This document shows, one piece after another, positions 27,028 through 36,900 of a stretch of DNA of 64,000 bases. A program made the translations under genes and the position numbers. Source of the stretch: Gloeomargaritales cyanobacterium VI4D9 (GTDB lineage: Bacteria > Cyanobacteriota > Cyanobacteriia > Gloeomargaritales > Gloeomargaritaceae); contig OV696605.1 of the NCBI GenBank assembly GCA_927797885.1, positions 2,517,157-2,581,156 on the forward strand, in the 5' to 3' direction. Every line of letters starts with the position of its first letter. The stretch's first letter is position 1. The notes under the pieces are model-generated. The model was not told the origin of the DNA and did not search any database. It saw nothing but the letters and a program-made list of their open reading frames with translations.

Positions 27028-27696
27028 TTGCCGGTTGTCCTGCTGATTCCCAATCAACAGTTGCGCCTCTTGTTGGGCTGGCATTTGCAGCAGGTGGGGT
27101 ATCGGGTCACCTTGCTGGGGGAATTGGCGCAAGGATATACCCTGACGGCGACGGGGATCATGCTGGTGTTGGATTTGGATTGGCCGCAGACTTGGGATGA
27201 GGGGTTGCAGTTGGCGACCTGGTTCAGTCAGCGGTCGTTGGGGGTGCTGTTGATGATTTCCGCCCGTAGTCAGGAAGCCGACATTGTGGCGGGGTTAGGG
27301 GCGGGGGCGGATGATTATTTGGTGAAACCCTTTGGCTTGGCGCAGTTTGTGGCACGGGTGCAGGCATTGACCCGGCGGTGGCACAAGGGGCAAACGGTGT
27401 TACAGGCTGGGGATTTACGTTTGGATTTGCTGACCCGGCGGGGGGATTACCAGGGTCAGGAATTGTCCCTTACCCCCCAGGAGTTCCATCTGCTGGCACG
27501 CTTGCTTCAGGCGCAGGGGGAGGTGGTGCCCCGGCAAATATTACAGACGCAGGTGTGGGGGGGTGCCTGTGGTCGCAGTCTGGACACCCATATCCTCAGC
27601 TTACGCAAAAAACTACCGCCTGCGGTGCAGATTAAAACCGTCCATCGCCTGGGCTATCGGCTGGTGGTTACCCCTGGTACTCATGAAACAACCTAA
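27028..27696 (+). CDS. OmpR-type response regulator
   Basis: 222 residues from a TTG start at 27028, two bases after the protease stop. The receiver domain has MLVLDLDWPQ with the phosphoacceptor Asp, then LLMISARSQEADIVAGLGAG and the conserved DDYLVKPFG lysine. The N-terminal acidic pair is absent: the first strand reads PVVLLIPNQQ, without the usual DD, so phosphorylation chemistry may be altered. The C-terminal winged helix (LSLTPQEFHLLARLLQAQGE to HRLGYRLVV) binds DNA. No sensor kinase is adjacent. Confidence 0.9.
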   Translation: MPVVLLIPNQQLRLLLGWHLQQVGYRVTLLGELAQGYTLTATGIMLVLDLDWPQTWDEGLQLATWFSQRSLGVLLMISARSQEADIVAGLGAGADDYLVKPFGLAQFVARVQALTRRWHKGQTVLQAGDLRLDLLTRRGDYQGQELSLTPQEFHLLARLLQAQGEVVPRQILQTQVWGGACGRSLDTHILSLRKKLPPAVQIKTVHRLGYRLVVTPGTHETT

Positions 27697-27712
27697 TGCT
27701 TCCCTAGGTTGT
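27688..27712 (+). terminator. Hairpin over the response-regulator stop codon
   Basis: ACAACCTA and TAGGTTGT form an eight-base stem with a nine-base loop; the TAA stop lies at the stem-loop border. The following T-run is weak, so it may be a terminator or an RNA stability element. Confidence 0.45.
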
Positions 27713-27757
27713 GTTGATCTTATGTAAAATAGAGAGGATTATTTATGGAGGGCAAAA

Positions 27758-28590
27758 GATGAGTGTTGTGGCTTTAGATGAAGATAGATGGCAGAAGATA
27801 CTGGCTTTTTTACAGACAGAAGACAGAGTCAATATATGGCTACGCCACGCTTCGCTATGGGAAAGAAGCAGGATGTAAACGGTTTATTGAAGCGGTTCTC
27901 TGGATGGCTTTGGTGCGCCTTGGCGTTATCTCCCGGAAACCTATGGCAAATGGTCTACAATTTACCAAAGATTTCATCGGTGGAGTCGTTTTGGGGTTTG
28001 GAAATGTTTAAGTATTTTATTGAAGACCCGGACTGAGAGCATCTAATTCTTGATACGACTATGGTGCGAGCGCACTGCTACCGGAAAAAAGGGAAGCCGA
28101 GGGGGATACAGCGATTCATGTGAGTGTAGATGGATTAGGACAGTAGTGTTGAACCCTGCAACAAAAGTTCATAAATTCGAGCCAGGCAAAACACTTAATG
28201 AGAAAATTTTTTGTTATAAATGAGAATCTAGCCCCTAAATGACAATGTTTTGTATCATCAGGTTAGATGCACATTTTGGCACAAACCCTCAAAATCTTAA
28301 GATTCAACACTTCTGGGATTAGGAAATCCAATTGAGAATCACAGGAGGAGAAAGGCATGATATTACCCAAGGGGAAGAATTGATAGAGAACTGGCAAGAG
28401 GAAGATACAAAAGTCATTGGGGATAAAGGATATGATGCCAATAAGTTGATTGAGAAAATAGGGGAAAGTAAAGCAGTCATTCCATCTAAAAAGAATAGAA
28501 AAAAACAGCGGCATTATGATAAACATTTACACAAAGAAAGGTATTTGATTGAATGTTTTTTTCACAAGTTAAAGCAGTACCGACATGTAT
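27758..28590 (+). pseudogene. IS5-family-like transposase, broken by frameshifts and two insertions
   Basis: Starts MSVVALDEDRWQKILAFLQT, continues in another frame with CKRFIEAVLWM, and in further frames with segments resembling the PEEYGKW and DTTMVRA blocks of IS5-type transposases. It resumes after 28324 with ITGGERHDITQGEELI, VIGDKGYDANKL (second Asp) and ERYLIECFFHKLKQYRHV (Glu region). A short dispersed repeat lies near 27835-27860 and a 175-bp element at 28141-28315; a family-1 repeat starts where the coding ends. It is not functional. Confidence 0.75.
28141..28315. mobile_element. 175-bp non-autonomous derivative of the IS4-like element
   Basis: Ends CAGTAGTGTTGAACCCTGCA and TTCAACACTTCTG; interior nearly identical to the 157-bp element at 15167 except for about 18 extra bases near the right end. 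Flanked by GGATTAGGA at 28132-28140 and 28316-28324, a 9-bp duplication. Confidence 0.87.
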
Positions 28591-28707
28591 AGCAATCCTA
28601 CTTGATTTACAAACAAGAATTTTTCAGAACCATACACCGCAGGTGCTTCTTTTACGGGGGCGGCGCCCCTGCGACCCCTTGTTCCATTCTCATTTAGGAT
28701 TGCTATA
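28588..28707. repeat. 120-bp family-1 element with a short insert
   Basis: Ends TATAGCAATCCTA and TAGGATTGCTATA. Between CAGAACCA and ACGGGGGC it holds about 20 additional bases (TACACCGCAGGTGCTTCTTT), also present at 58930-58953. Confidence 0.8.
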
Positions 28708-28734
28708 GTTGGATAGGAGTCTATTCCCCGAAAG

Positions 28735-29226
28735 CAATTATTCTCGCAGATGTCTAATCGTATTGCTCAACTGCAAAAGCAGTTAGCGAGGCGGGTCAAA
28801 GGGTTTCATCGGTGGGAACGGACTAGGTTGAGAATTGCCAAACTGCACTGCCGCATCGAGGACTTGCGTACTGATTTTCTGCACAAATTGTCAACTAAAC
28901 TCACTCACAAAAACCAAGTCGTGGTTTTGGAAGACCTCAACGTGCGGGGAATGCTGAAAAACCGCAAGTTGTCTAAAGCGATTAGCAGGCAGGGATGGTA
29001 TCTGTCCGCACCTTGTGTGGAAGCAAGGCTGAGAAGTTCCAGTGGAAAGTACGCATCATTGACCGTTGGGAAGCCACAAGCTAGCACTGCTCTAAGTGTG
29101 GTTGGTACCGGGGTAAACTTGACCTCCCCACCCGCATTTTGGTCTGTGACCATTGCTCTGCAACCCACTGCCGGGACGAAAATGTTACCAGAAATGGGGC
29201 AAAGCGCTACGCGCCAGCAAAGCTGA
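28735..29226 (+). pseudogene. TnpB (IS200/IS605 type) remnant
   Basis: The frame from 28750 gives QVVVLEDLNVRGMLKNRKLS, the RuvC-type block of TnpB. A frameshift near 28998 moves the rest to another frame: FRTLCGSKAEKFQWKVRIID, an internal TAG, then the zinc ribbon HCSKCGWYRGKL and VCDHC, and the end GAKRYAPAKLNA. The N-terminal half is missing, cut near a family-1 repeat. TnpB is an RNA-guided nuclease; this copy cannot be functional. Confidence 0.8.
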
Positions 29227-29254
29227 ACGCCTGACCTTAAAAAATTGGAGAGAG

Positions 29255-29465
29255 TTTCAATTTACTAATGATGGCAAGGGACATGATTTTAACAAATTCC
29301 CCTCTGCGAAAGGGTTTTGAGCGTTTATCGCGGTACAACATCAGGCGCTCCCACCGATTGATTTTTGTACTTACACGGCAGGCTTGGAAGCCCCATTCTC
29401 TCCTGGCAGTTATCAATAATTGCGGGTGCTATTCTCAATAGCTCTGAATTATATAGGGGTGCCCA
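29255..29465. repeat. Repeat shared in inverted orientation with 44196-44412
   Basis: Runs of TTTCAATTTACTAATGATGG, AACAAATTCCCCTCTGCGAA, GTTTTGAGCGTTTATCGC and the adjoining family-2a segment (29360-29465) recur, reverse-complemented, at 44196-44412. No coding capacity seen. Confidence 0.65.
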
Positions 29466-29489
29466 TTATTATTCACTTGAGACTCCCAA

Positions 29490-29640
29490 AATTGGACGTG
29501 GAGACTGAGTAAGACTACTGAGTTTCAAGGCTTGGCGACATCGGTCTGTGAAACGTCAAGAATCCCTGTTCTATAGCTTGCGTGGCGTAGCCATATGCTT
29601 AGAGGGCAGGGAGTATGTCAACAAGAACGTTCTATGACTG
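29490..29640 (+). repeat. Right end of an IS200/IS605-type element, with a short dispersed repeat inside
   Basis: GGACGTGGAGACTGAGTAAG, then GTCAAGAATCCCTGTT and AGAGGGCAGGGAGTATGTCA. The same sequence occurs on the minus strand at 38360-38525. A short dispersed repeat (29572-29596) lies between the two halves here but at another place in the other copy. This stretch follows the TnpB remnant and is where the guide RNA of such elements would be encoded. Confidence 0.65.
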
Positions 29641-29672
29641 CACAACCGGAGGGGTTTGATATAAAGCAGAAA

Positions 29673-29709
29673 AGACACCGACGACTGGCCGTGTTTCGTC
29701 TCGGTGTCT
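29673..29709 (-). terminator. Intrinsic terminator of the pepA operon
   Basis: AGACACCGA and TCGGTGTCT pair over nine bases, extended by GAC/GTC after a bulge. Read on the minus strand it is followed by TTTTC. It lies about 120 bases beyond the stop of the minus-strand gene ending at 29833. Confidence 0.7.
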
Positions 29710-29832
29710 CTTCTGGTTCGCTCCTCACACACTGAAGTTACTATAACAGCAGATTTACGGATTTGTCACCCTCTCCATTGATAAGAATTTCTTGGCATGA
29801 AAGCCCGAAAATGCCGAAATTTGCTGATTTTG

Positions 29833-30849
29833 CTAATTCTTAACCGCTAAGGCTCCCCCCGGTACCAGGTCTTCCAGGATCAAACGAATCCCCCGAAAAT
29901 GGTCAATGACCGGGTTGTGGTGCCATTCCTGACTGACAAAATACTGAACCAGTTGCCCAGAACGGCGGCTGGCGGGGGTACCCAGTAAACCTAGGTAATA
30001 ACTGGCACTGTGCTGGCTATCGGGGCGAGCCAACTGGGGCAATTGGTTAAGGCGTTGGATGGTGCGCCAAAATTGGGTTTGCAGGACATTCCAAAAGTCG
30101 GTGTAGCGCATATTGCTAAAGGCTTCCGCCACCAGGTCATGCCGGTCTTGAATCAAAATCGTTTGTCCCCGCAGTCCGGGCGGCAATTCCTCCAGGAGAA
30201 TCACGGGTCCGTAGCCCAGGATAAAAACCTGCTCCTGCCAGCGGGTATAGGCACCGAAAAAATGCCCCAGGATGTGGGTCGCCAGGGCGGTGATGATCAG
30301 CCCTTGACTGTGGGCAACCACCAGCACCGGCACCCCCGCATGAATCCCCTGGGCGAGTTCATAGGCTAAACGCAGGGTGGCACAGGAGGCGCCCGCCGGG
30401 TAGTCCCCGTAGAGGTACTTGAGCAAATCCTGCCAGGTGAGTTGGTTGATAAACGGCAGTTGGCGGAGCAGTTCCCCGTCCAATAAACCCGTGCCAGGGG
30501 CGGCGTGGGGTAGGTATTGGTGCAGGTCGGCGGTGGGGGGCAAATCCGGACAGCGGAGCAATTCCTGGAGCAGTTGGCTGTAGCCCGCCAGCCGTTGCTG
30601 GGTTTCCCCGGTGTTTTGCTGGTACTGCCACAACTCGGAGCGACCGAGAATGCTCTCCAGCACATCGGTTTGCCAGCCCACACTGGCGTTGTGTACCCCC
30701 CGGATATGGGCGGTGGGTGCCATCCGTTGCAGGGCTTGCAGGTCCCGTTGGTGGTTGTCCACCCCGGCGGTCACCCCGTTGATATGCAGGATCAACCGGC
30801 TCCGCACCGCACCGGGATTCAGTTCCAGTACCTCACCGTCTAGGGTCAT
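29833..30849 (-). CDS. Putative alpha/beta-hydrolase-fold protein
   Basis: 338 residues. LILHINGVTAG near residue 20 looks like the first core strand and oxyanion region, and VLVVAHSQGLIITALATHIL near residue 180 is a nucleophile elbow of the form A-H-S-x-G, as in lipases and esterases. Asp and His partners may be HDLVAEAFSN and EWHHNPVIDHFRG, which is inference only. No signal peptide. It starts seven bases after pepA on the same strand, so the two are cotranscribed and end at the hairpin at 29673-29709. Substrate unknown. Confidence 0.65.
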   Translation of the reverse strand: MTLDGEVLELNPGAVRSRLILHINGVTAGVDNHQRDLQALQRMAPTAHIRGVHNASVGWQTDVLESILGRSELWQYQQNTGETQQRLAGYSQLLQELLRCPDLPPTADLHQYLPHAAPGTGLLDGELLRQLPFINQLTWQDLLKYLYGDYPAGASCATLRLAYELAQGIHAGVPVLVVAHSQGLIITALATHILGHFFGAYTRWQEQVFILGYGPVILLEELPPGLRGQTILIQDRHDLVAEAFSNMRYTDFWNVLQTQFWRTIQRLNQLPQLARPDSQHSASYYLGLLGTPASRRSGQLVQYFVSQEWHHNPVIDHFRGIRLILEDLVPGGALAVKN

Positions 30850-30856
30850 CGGGAAC

Positions 30857-32329
30857 CTACTGGCTCGCCAACCATTGCATCAACAACCGCACCCCGAACC
30901 CGGTGGCACCCGCCCCGGCGTAGGCATTGCCCTTTTCGCTCCACACGGGACCCGCCACATCCAGGTGCGCCCAGGGGGTTTTTTGGACGTACTGTTGCAA
31001 AAATAACGCCCCGGTGATGGAACCGGCACTGCGACCGCCCGCATTTTTCATATCGGCGATGGGGGATTTCATACCCTCAAAGTATTTTTCTTCCAAGGGC
31101 ATCCGCCAAATTTTTTCCCCGGTTGCCGCCGATGCCTGGAGTAATTGCTCCGCCAGTTCATCCTGGGAACTCCACAAGCCCGCAATGTCATCCCCCAACG
31201 CGACAATGCACGCCCCGGTCAGGGTCGCCAAATCCACGATGGCATCCACCTCCAGTTTTTCCGCATACACCAGGGCATCCGCCAGGGTCAACCGTCCCTC
31301 CGCATCGGTATTGTTGACCTCGATGGTTTTGCCATTGCTGGCGGTGAGAATGTCCCCCGGATGCATGGCATGACCGTTGATCATATTTTCTGTAGCGGCA
31401 ATAATCCCATGCACCAGCACCGGCGGTTGCCATTGCCCCAAGACCTTGAAACAGCCCAAAACGGCGGCGGCACCCGCCATATCCATCTTCATGGTTTCAA
31501 TCCCGCCCTGGGTTTTCAGATTCAACCCGCCGGAATCAAAGGTGACCCCCTTGCCCACGATGGCGAGCCGTTTGTGGGGGGTAACGGGTGGGGTGTAGGT
31601 GAGATGGATAAATTTGGGCGGCGTATCCGACCCCCGTGCCACGCCCAGAAATGCCCCCATCCCCAAGCCTTCACAGTCCTCCCGTTCCAGAATCGTGACA
31701 TTGAACCCGTAGGTCTGCGCCAGGGACAGGGCGGTTTCCGCTAGGGTCGTAGGGGTGACCACGCTGGCAGGAGCGGCTACCAATTCTCTTGCCAAAATGA
31801 CCCCCGATACCAGTTGTTGCGCCCGGGTGATCCCCTCGGCTCCCCCGTCAATCCCCAGAAATTCCACTTGCTCCAGCACGGGGGGTTTATCTTCCGGGTC
31901 GGATTTGAAGCGGTTGTCCTGGTGCAGGGCGAGGAGGATGCCTTCGGTTAACGCCCCCGCCACCCGCTCCGCAGGCTGGTCACTGGGGGGCAAAAATAAC
32001 CCCAGGCGGTGGACTTTTTGGGACTTAGCGGTTTTGGCTACTGTCGCCGCCGCCTTGCGATAGGCTTCCAGGTTGGCAGGATCAGCTTTGCCTAACCCCA
32101 CCAGAGCCAGCTTTTTCACCGGGCTACCCGCCCCTAATCGGGTCACACTGGGGCTACCGGGTTTGCCCTTAAATTCGGTTTCGGTGATCAATTCCTGCAC
32201 CGCCCCTCCCAAGCAACCATCCAACAAGGCGAGATCGCCGGTCAATTCCACCTGGTCTTGCCAAAAGCCGATACATAATAAGTCGCCAGTCCAGTCCTGG
32301 GGGCGGGTGGTCACCGTCAAACAGTCCAT
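30857..32329 (-). CDS. pepA: Leucyl aminopeptidase (M17 family)
   Basis: Removes N-terminal residues from peptides with a two-metal centre, acting as a cytoplasmic hexamer. About 490 residues from ATG 32329; the longer frame to 32353 adds eight residues. [14 protein letters not shown] holds the catalytic Lys and a metal Asp; [17 protein letters not shown] is the M17 signature with Asp, Glu and Arg. [11 protein letters not shown] is also conserved. Upstream of it lies a repeat cluster rather than another gene. Confidence 0.95.
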   Translation of the reverse strand: MDCLTVTTRPQDWTGDLLCIGFWQDQVELTGDLALLDGCLGGAVQELITETEFKGKPGSPSVTRLGAGSPVKKLALVGLGKADPANLEAYRKAAATVAKTAKSQKVHRLGLFLPPSDQPAERVAGALTEGILLALHQDNRFKSDPEDKPPVLEQVEFLGIDGGAEGITRAQQLVSGVILARELVAAPASVVTPTTLAETALSLAQTYGFNVTILEREDCEGLGMGAFLGVARGSDTPPKFIHLTYTPPVTPHKRLAIVGKGVTFDSGGLNLKTQGGIETMKMDMAGAAAVLGCFKVLGQWQPPVLVHGIIAATENMINGHAMHPGDILTASNGKTIEVNNTDAEGRLTLADALVYAEKLEVDAIVDLATLTGACIVALGDDIAGLWSSQDELAEQLLQASAATGEKIWRMPLEEKYFEGMKSPIADMKNAGGRSAGSITGALFLQQYVQKTPWAHLDVAGPVWSEKGNAYAGAGATGFGVRLLMQWLASQ

Positions 32330-32655
32330 AATCTTCCCATCAATACGGCACAAATTCTATTGTAGTTCGTGGGCAGGGCGGGAAACCGATGCCTGCTGGG
32401 ATAGCCGTCGTCGGGTTAACCCTTGGCTTTTTAGGATACCTGTCTTAATCTGAAATCAATAGTCACAGGGGCGCAACTTCCGTTTCTCACTAACAAAGGC
32501 TACGCCAGTACTGTACTAAGTTTACCCGAATTGTGAGCAAAAATTTTATGTTTAGAAAATCACTTGTTTGGGGGCATCGTTCCCATCTACACCTGATCGC
32601 CTGCGTGGTGTAGCGATATGACTTTGCTATTCACATCAATCTTTTGAGATTGCTA

Positions 32656-32885
32656 TATAGCAATCCTAAATGAGAATGGAACAGGAGTCGCAGGGGTAGC
32701 GCCCCTGTACTTGGTTCTGGAAAATTTTTGTTTCTAAATTAATGGCATCTCTATTTATTTGAGCCAACCATAAATCTCATCGTTGGCATACCCATATTAC
32801 CTAGAACCGAGGGCGGGGGGTGCCCCCCTGCGACCGCTAACTTTGAATTTAATTTATAGAGGTGCCCTTAAGTAGGATTGCTATA
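32656..32885. repeat. Family-1 element carrying a nested family-2b element
   Basis: Outer ends TATAGCAATCCTA and TAGGATTGCTATA. At 32743-32867 a 125-bp element with ends TGGCATCTCTATTTATT and TATAGAGGTGCCC is inserted and flanked by TTAA (32739-32742, 32868-32871). Without it the outer element is 101 bp. The rest of the gap 32354-32655 contains a partial short dispersed repeat near 32600-32622 and nothing else I can define. Confidence 0.85.
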
Positions 32886-32934
32886 GTATCAATAGGTAGA
32901 GATAACCTTTCGTGAATCCCCCCAAGCATAATCC

Positions 32935-33333
32935 ATGAATTTTTTCGGTGAAATTGCTCAAAAATTAGCTCCCCCTGGCTATAAGCGTTTAGCGGGTTCC
33001 CTTGTGCGGCAGGTGACTGGGGGAAAATCGGCAGTCAAATTATCCCCGGAAGCCCAAGTCCGCAACCATCTTGCCCAGAGCATTCCAGGAAGCCAGACTG
33101 AAGTGACTACTGAATTTGGTCGCATTGATATTCTCACTCCTACAGAAGTCATCGAAGTTAAGCGGGCAACCCAATGGAAACAGGCAATTGGACAGGTAGA
33201 AATTTATCTCCACGCCTATCCCAATCACCGACCTCGTATTCATCTTTTTGGTAAAACCAAGCATAAAACAATGATTCAAAAACTATGTAAAAATAAAGGA
33301 ATTCGTTGTACCTTTGCATCCGAAGATACATAG
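32935..33333 (+). CDS. Small PD-(D/E)XK nuclease-like protein
   Basis: 132 residues. EVTTEFGRIDILTPTEVIEVKRA shows the order Glu, then Asp-Ile-Leu, then Glu-Val-Lys typical of the PD-(D/E)XK core, followed by a helix with QAIGQVEIYL, where Gln-rich helices usually lie in this fold. The N-terminal 45 residues are basic. I infer a DNA nuclease or a nuclease-fold protein of mobile origin; its specificity is unknown. It lies 17 bases upstream of the first Uma2-type gene. Confidence 0.6.
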   Translation: MNFFGEIAQKLAPPGYKRLAGSLVRQVTGGKSAVKLSPEAQVRNHLAQSIPGSQTEVTTEFGRIDILTPTEVIEVKRATQWKQAIGQVEIYLHAYPNHRPRIHLFGKTKHKTMIQKLCKNKGIRCTFASEDT

Positions 33334-33350
33334 ACGTTATTTGATTAATC

Positions 33351-33995
33351 ATGGTTAGCACCGCACCCCCAAATGTGACCACCGATACTTGGGTCAAAGC
33401 GGACTGGGCAGAGTTTTTAGCTGTGGCGACTCATTTTACGGATGAAAAAGCCCGGTTTTACTACGACAACCACGCCATGAGGGTCGAAACCATGCCGATT
33501 GGGTCAGGACATGGACGGGACAATACCCTGCTCTCCCAAATTGTGACCCTTTATTGCCTGGCAAAAAATATTCGGATTGTCGGCTTTACCAATGGCAGTT
33601 TTCGGCAAGCAGGGGTGCGAGAATGTCAGCCTGATTTAGCCTTTTATGTGGGGGATGATTTTCAAATTCCCCCCAAAACCTCCCAACCCATAGAAATTCA
33701 TGAATTTGGGGCACCCCATTTGGTGATTGAAGTAGCCGCCACCACCCTCAATGATGACCTCGGGCACAAGCGTTTACTATACGAACGGTTGGGGGTGCAG
33801 GAGTATTGGGTAGTGGATGCGGAAAGTGGCGAAGTCATTGCTTTTGCCGTGTCCGATGGCGGCAGTCGGCAAATTCAAGTTTCCCAAGTTTTACCCGCCT
33901 TACCCATTGCCATTGTGGAGCAAGCCTTAGCCCAGAGTGAAACGGCAGATGACCGCATGATCTATCATTGGCTATGGCAAACCTTTCAGCATTAA
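33351..33995 (+). CDS. Uma2-family (DUF820) putative endonuclease, copy 1
   Basis: 214 residues. The Uma2 fold is a PD-(D/E)XK type: QPDLAFYVGDD holds the Asp, APHLVIEVAATTLNDDLGHK the Glu and Lys region, and RLGVQEYWVVDAESGEVIAF the usual end. The family is greatly expanded in cyanobacteria, and its activity and purpose are mostly unproven. The copy at 34105 is nearly identical except for one variable segment around residues 45-70 (here MPIGSGHGRDNTLLSQIVTL). Confidence 0.85.
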   Translation: MVSTAPPNVTTDTWVKADWAEFLAVATHFTDEKARFYYDNHAMRVETMPIGSGHGRDNTLLSQIVTLYCLAKNIRIVGFTNGSFRQAGVRECQPDLAFYVGDDFQIPPKTSQPIEIHEFGAPHLVIEVAATTLNDDLGHKRLLYERLGVQEYWVVDAESGEVIAFAVSDGGSRQIQVSQVLPALPIAIVEQALAQSETADDRMIYHWLWQTFQH

Positions 33996-34104
33996 AATTT
34001 AAGACATCTTGAGGACACCTTGATTGACTGGTAAGAACATTATTTCCAAAATTATCTTTATTGTTTAGAACTACCCTCTACTTATACACCCTAAACTGCT
34101 TGTC

Positions 34105-34749
34105 ATGGTTAGCACCGCACCCCCAAATGTGACCACCGATGCTTGGGTCAAAGCGGACTGGGCAGAGTTTTTAGCTGTGGCGACTCATTTTACGGATGAA
34201 AAAGCCCGGTTTTACTACGACAACCACGCCATGAGGGTCGAAACCACACTGATTGGGTCAGGACATAGCCAGGCTAATACCATTTTGACCCTAGTTGTGA
34301 CCCTTTATTGCATGGCAAAAAATATTCGGATTGTCGGCTTTACCAATGGCAGTTTTCGGCAAGCAGGGGTGCGAGAATGTCAGCCTGATTTAGCCTTTTA
34401 TGTGGGGGATGATTTTCAAATTCCCCCCAAAACCTCCCAACCCATAGAAATTCATGAATTTGGGGCACCCCATTTGGTAATTGAAGTAGCCACTACCACC
34501 CTCAATGATGACCTGGGACGTAAGCGTTTATTATACGAACGGTTGGGGGTGCAGGAGTATTGGGTAGTGGATGCGGAAAGTGGCGAAGTCATTGCTTTTG
34601 CCGTGTCCGATGGCGGCAGTCGGCAAATTCCAGTTTCCCAAGTTTTACCCGCCTTACCCATTGCTATTGTGGAGCAAGCCTTAGCCCAGAGTGAAACGGC
34701 AGATGACCGCATGATCTATCATTGGCTATGCCAAACCTTTCAGCAGTGA
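34105..34749 (+). CDS. Uma2-family (DUF820) putative endonuclease, copy 2
   Basis: 214 residues, a tandem duplicate of the gene 110 bases upstream. Starts and ends match almost base for base; residues about 45-70 differ (TLIGSGHSQANTILTLVVTL), as do a few scattered positions. The concentrated difference suggests either exchange of one segment with a third paralog or conversion of the flanks. All core residues listed for copy 1 are kept, so both could be active. Confidence 0.85.
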   Translation: MVSTAPPNVTTDAWVKADWAEFLAVATHFTDEKARFYYDNHAMRVETTLIGSGHSQANTILTLVVTLYCMAKNIRIVGFTNGSFRQAGVRECQPDLAFYVGDDFQIPPKTSQPIEIHEFGAPHLVIEVATTTLNDDLGRKRLLYERLGVQEYWVVDAESGEVIAFAVSDGGSRQIPVSQVLPALPIAIVEQALAQSETADDRMIYHWLCQTFQQ

Positions 34750-34779
34750 AAAAGCATGACTCCCCTCCCAGGGTAGAAT

Positions 34780-34935
34780 TCAATATGGCAATCCTGATGA
34801 GTATGGCTACGCCACGCTATCGCTATAAGAACAGCGGTCGCACGGGCACCAGCACCATACTTGGTTGTGCACAACATTTTTATGCCCATTGCTCCCATTT
34901 TATTCACATAAATCGTCTGAGATTGGTGTATTAAG
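34780..34935. repeat. Decayed repeat with a short dispersed repeat
   Basis: TATGGCTACGCCACGC at 34801 is a short dispersed repeat; GGTCGCACGGGCACCAG and ATACTTGGTTGTG resemble a worn family-1 core. The remaining bases to 35079 are A+T-rich, presumably the promoter area of the next gene, without an element I can call. Confidence 0.45.
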
Positions 34936-35079
34936 TTTCAGTTAAGAAAAAAATTAAGGAATGTTGGCAAATTTTGAGATTTTCTCCAAGGTTCCTAGGG
35001 ATTTTGTCAGGATCAGAATTGCGGGGATCATAAAAGAATCCTTAAGAAACTTTCAGAGAGATGCGGAGGGTCACAGGGA

Positions 35080-35403
35080 ATGAACATTACTTTTGAACGA
35101 TGTGATGAACAATGCAAGCAGTATTCTTCACCGATCATTGATGCCGTGCGGTGGCGCAACCGGGGGGCATTGGAAAGGGAGTTGCACCATTTAATCCAAG
35201 CCTGTGTGCAAGCCAATTTGCCCATTGGGTCAACGATTCTCAGGATTGTCCAGAGCAATCGGGAATACTGTAACGTTTGCATCCCGGAGGCGGTACCTTG
35301 GTTCGATGCCGTACTCGATGAGTTTTTTGAACCATCTATCCTCCCTACTCAACCAAGGGTACTCCGGTCTGTGCCCGAACCATCCCTCCTCCAAAGTGCC
35401 TAG
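35080..35403 (+). CDS. Small protein of unknown function upstream of crtP
   Basis: 107 residues from ATG 35080, preceded by GGAGGGTCACAGGGA, which includes good ribosome-binding sequence. The protein has four cysteines (CDEQC, QAC, CNVC) and a helical middle (ALERELHHLIQACVQANLPI); it lacks membrane segments. I do not recognise the family. The carotenoid gene crtP follows after 87 bases with its own promoter-like sequence. Confidence 0.6.
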   Translation: MNITFERCDEQCKQYSSPIIDAVRWRNRGALERELHHLIQACVQANLPIGSTILRIVQSNREYCNVCIPEAVPWFDAVLDEFFEPSILPTQPRVLRSVPEPSLLQSA

Positions 35404-35417
35404 GGGTTCCCCAGGAC

Positions 35418-35461
35418 GTAACATTACGGAATTGTTACACGTTGAGTTCTTTGTTTATACT
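35418..35461 (+). promoter_or_regulatory. Promoter and palindrome upstream of crtP
   Basis: TTGTTA (35432-35437) and TATACT (35456-35461) are separated by 18 bases, a good sigma-70-type pair. An inverted repeat, GTAACA (35418-35423) and TGTTAC (35433-35438), overlaps the -35 element and could bind a dimeric regulator. Confidence 0.55.
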
Positions 35462-35481
35462 AGGGGGCAGTAAAGGCTTAG

Positions 35482-36897
<1,416 letters not shown>

Positions 36898-36900
36898 ATC

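Noticed and set aside
34722-34934. 70-residue frame after the second Uma2 gene
   Set aside because: It runs through a short dispersed repeat and a worn repeat core and starts inside the upstream gene; there is no family resemblance.
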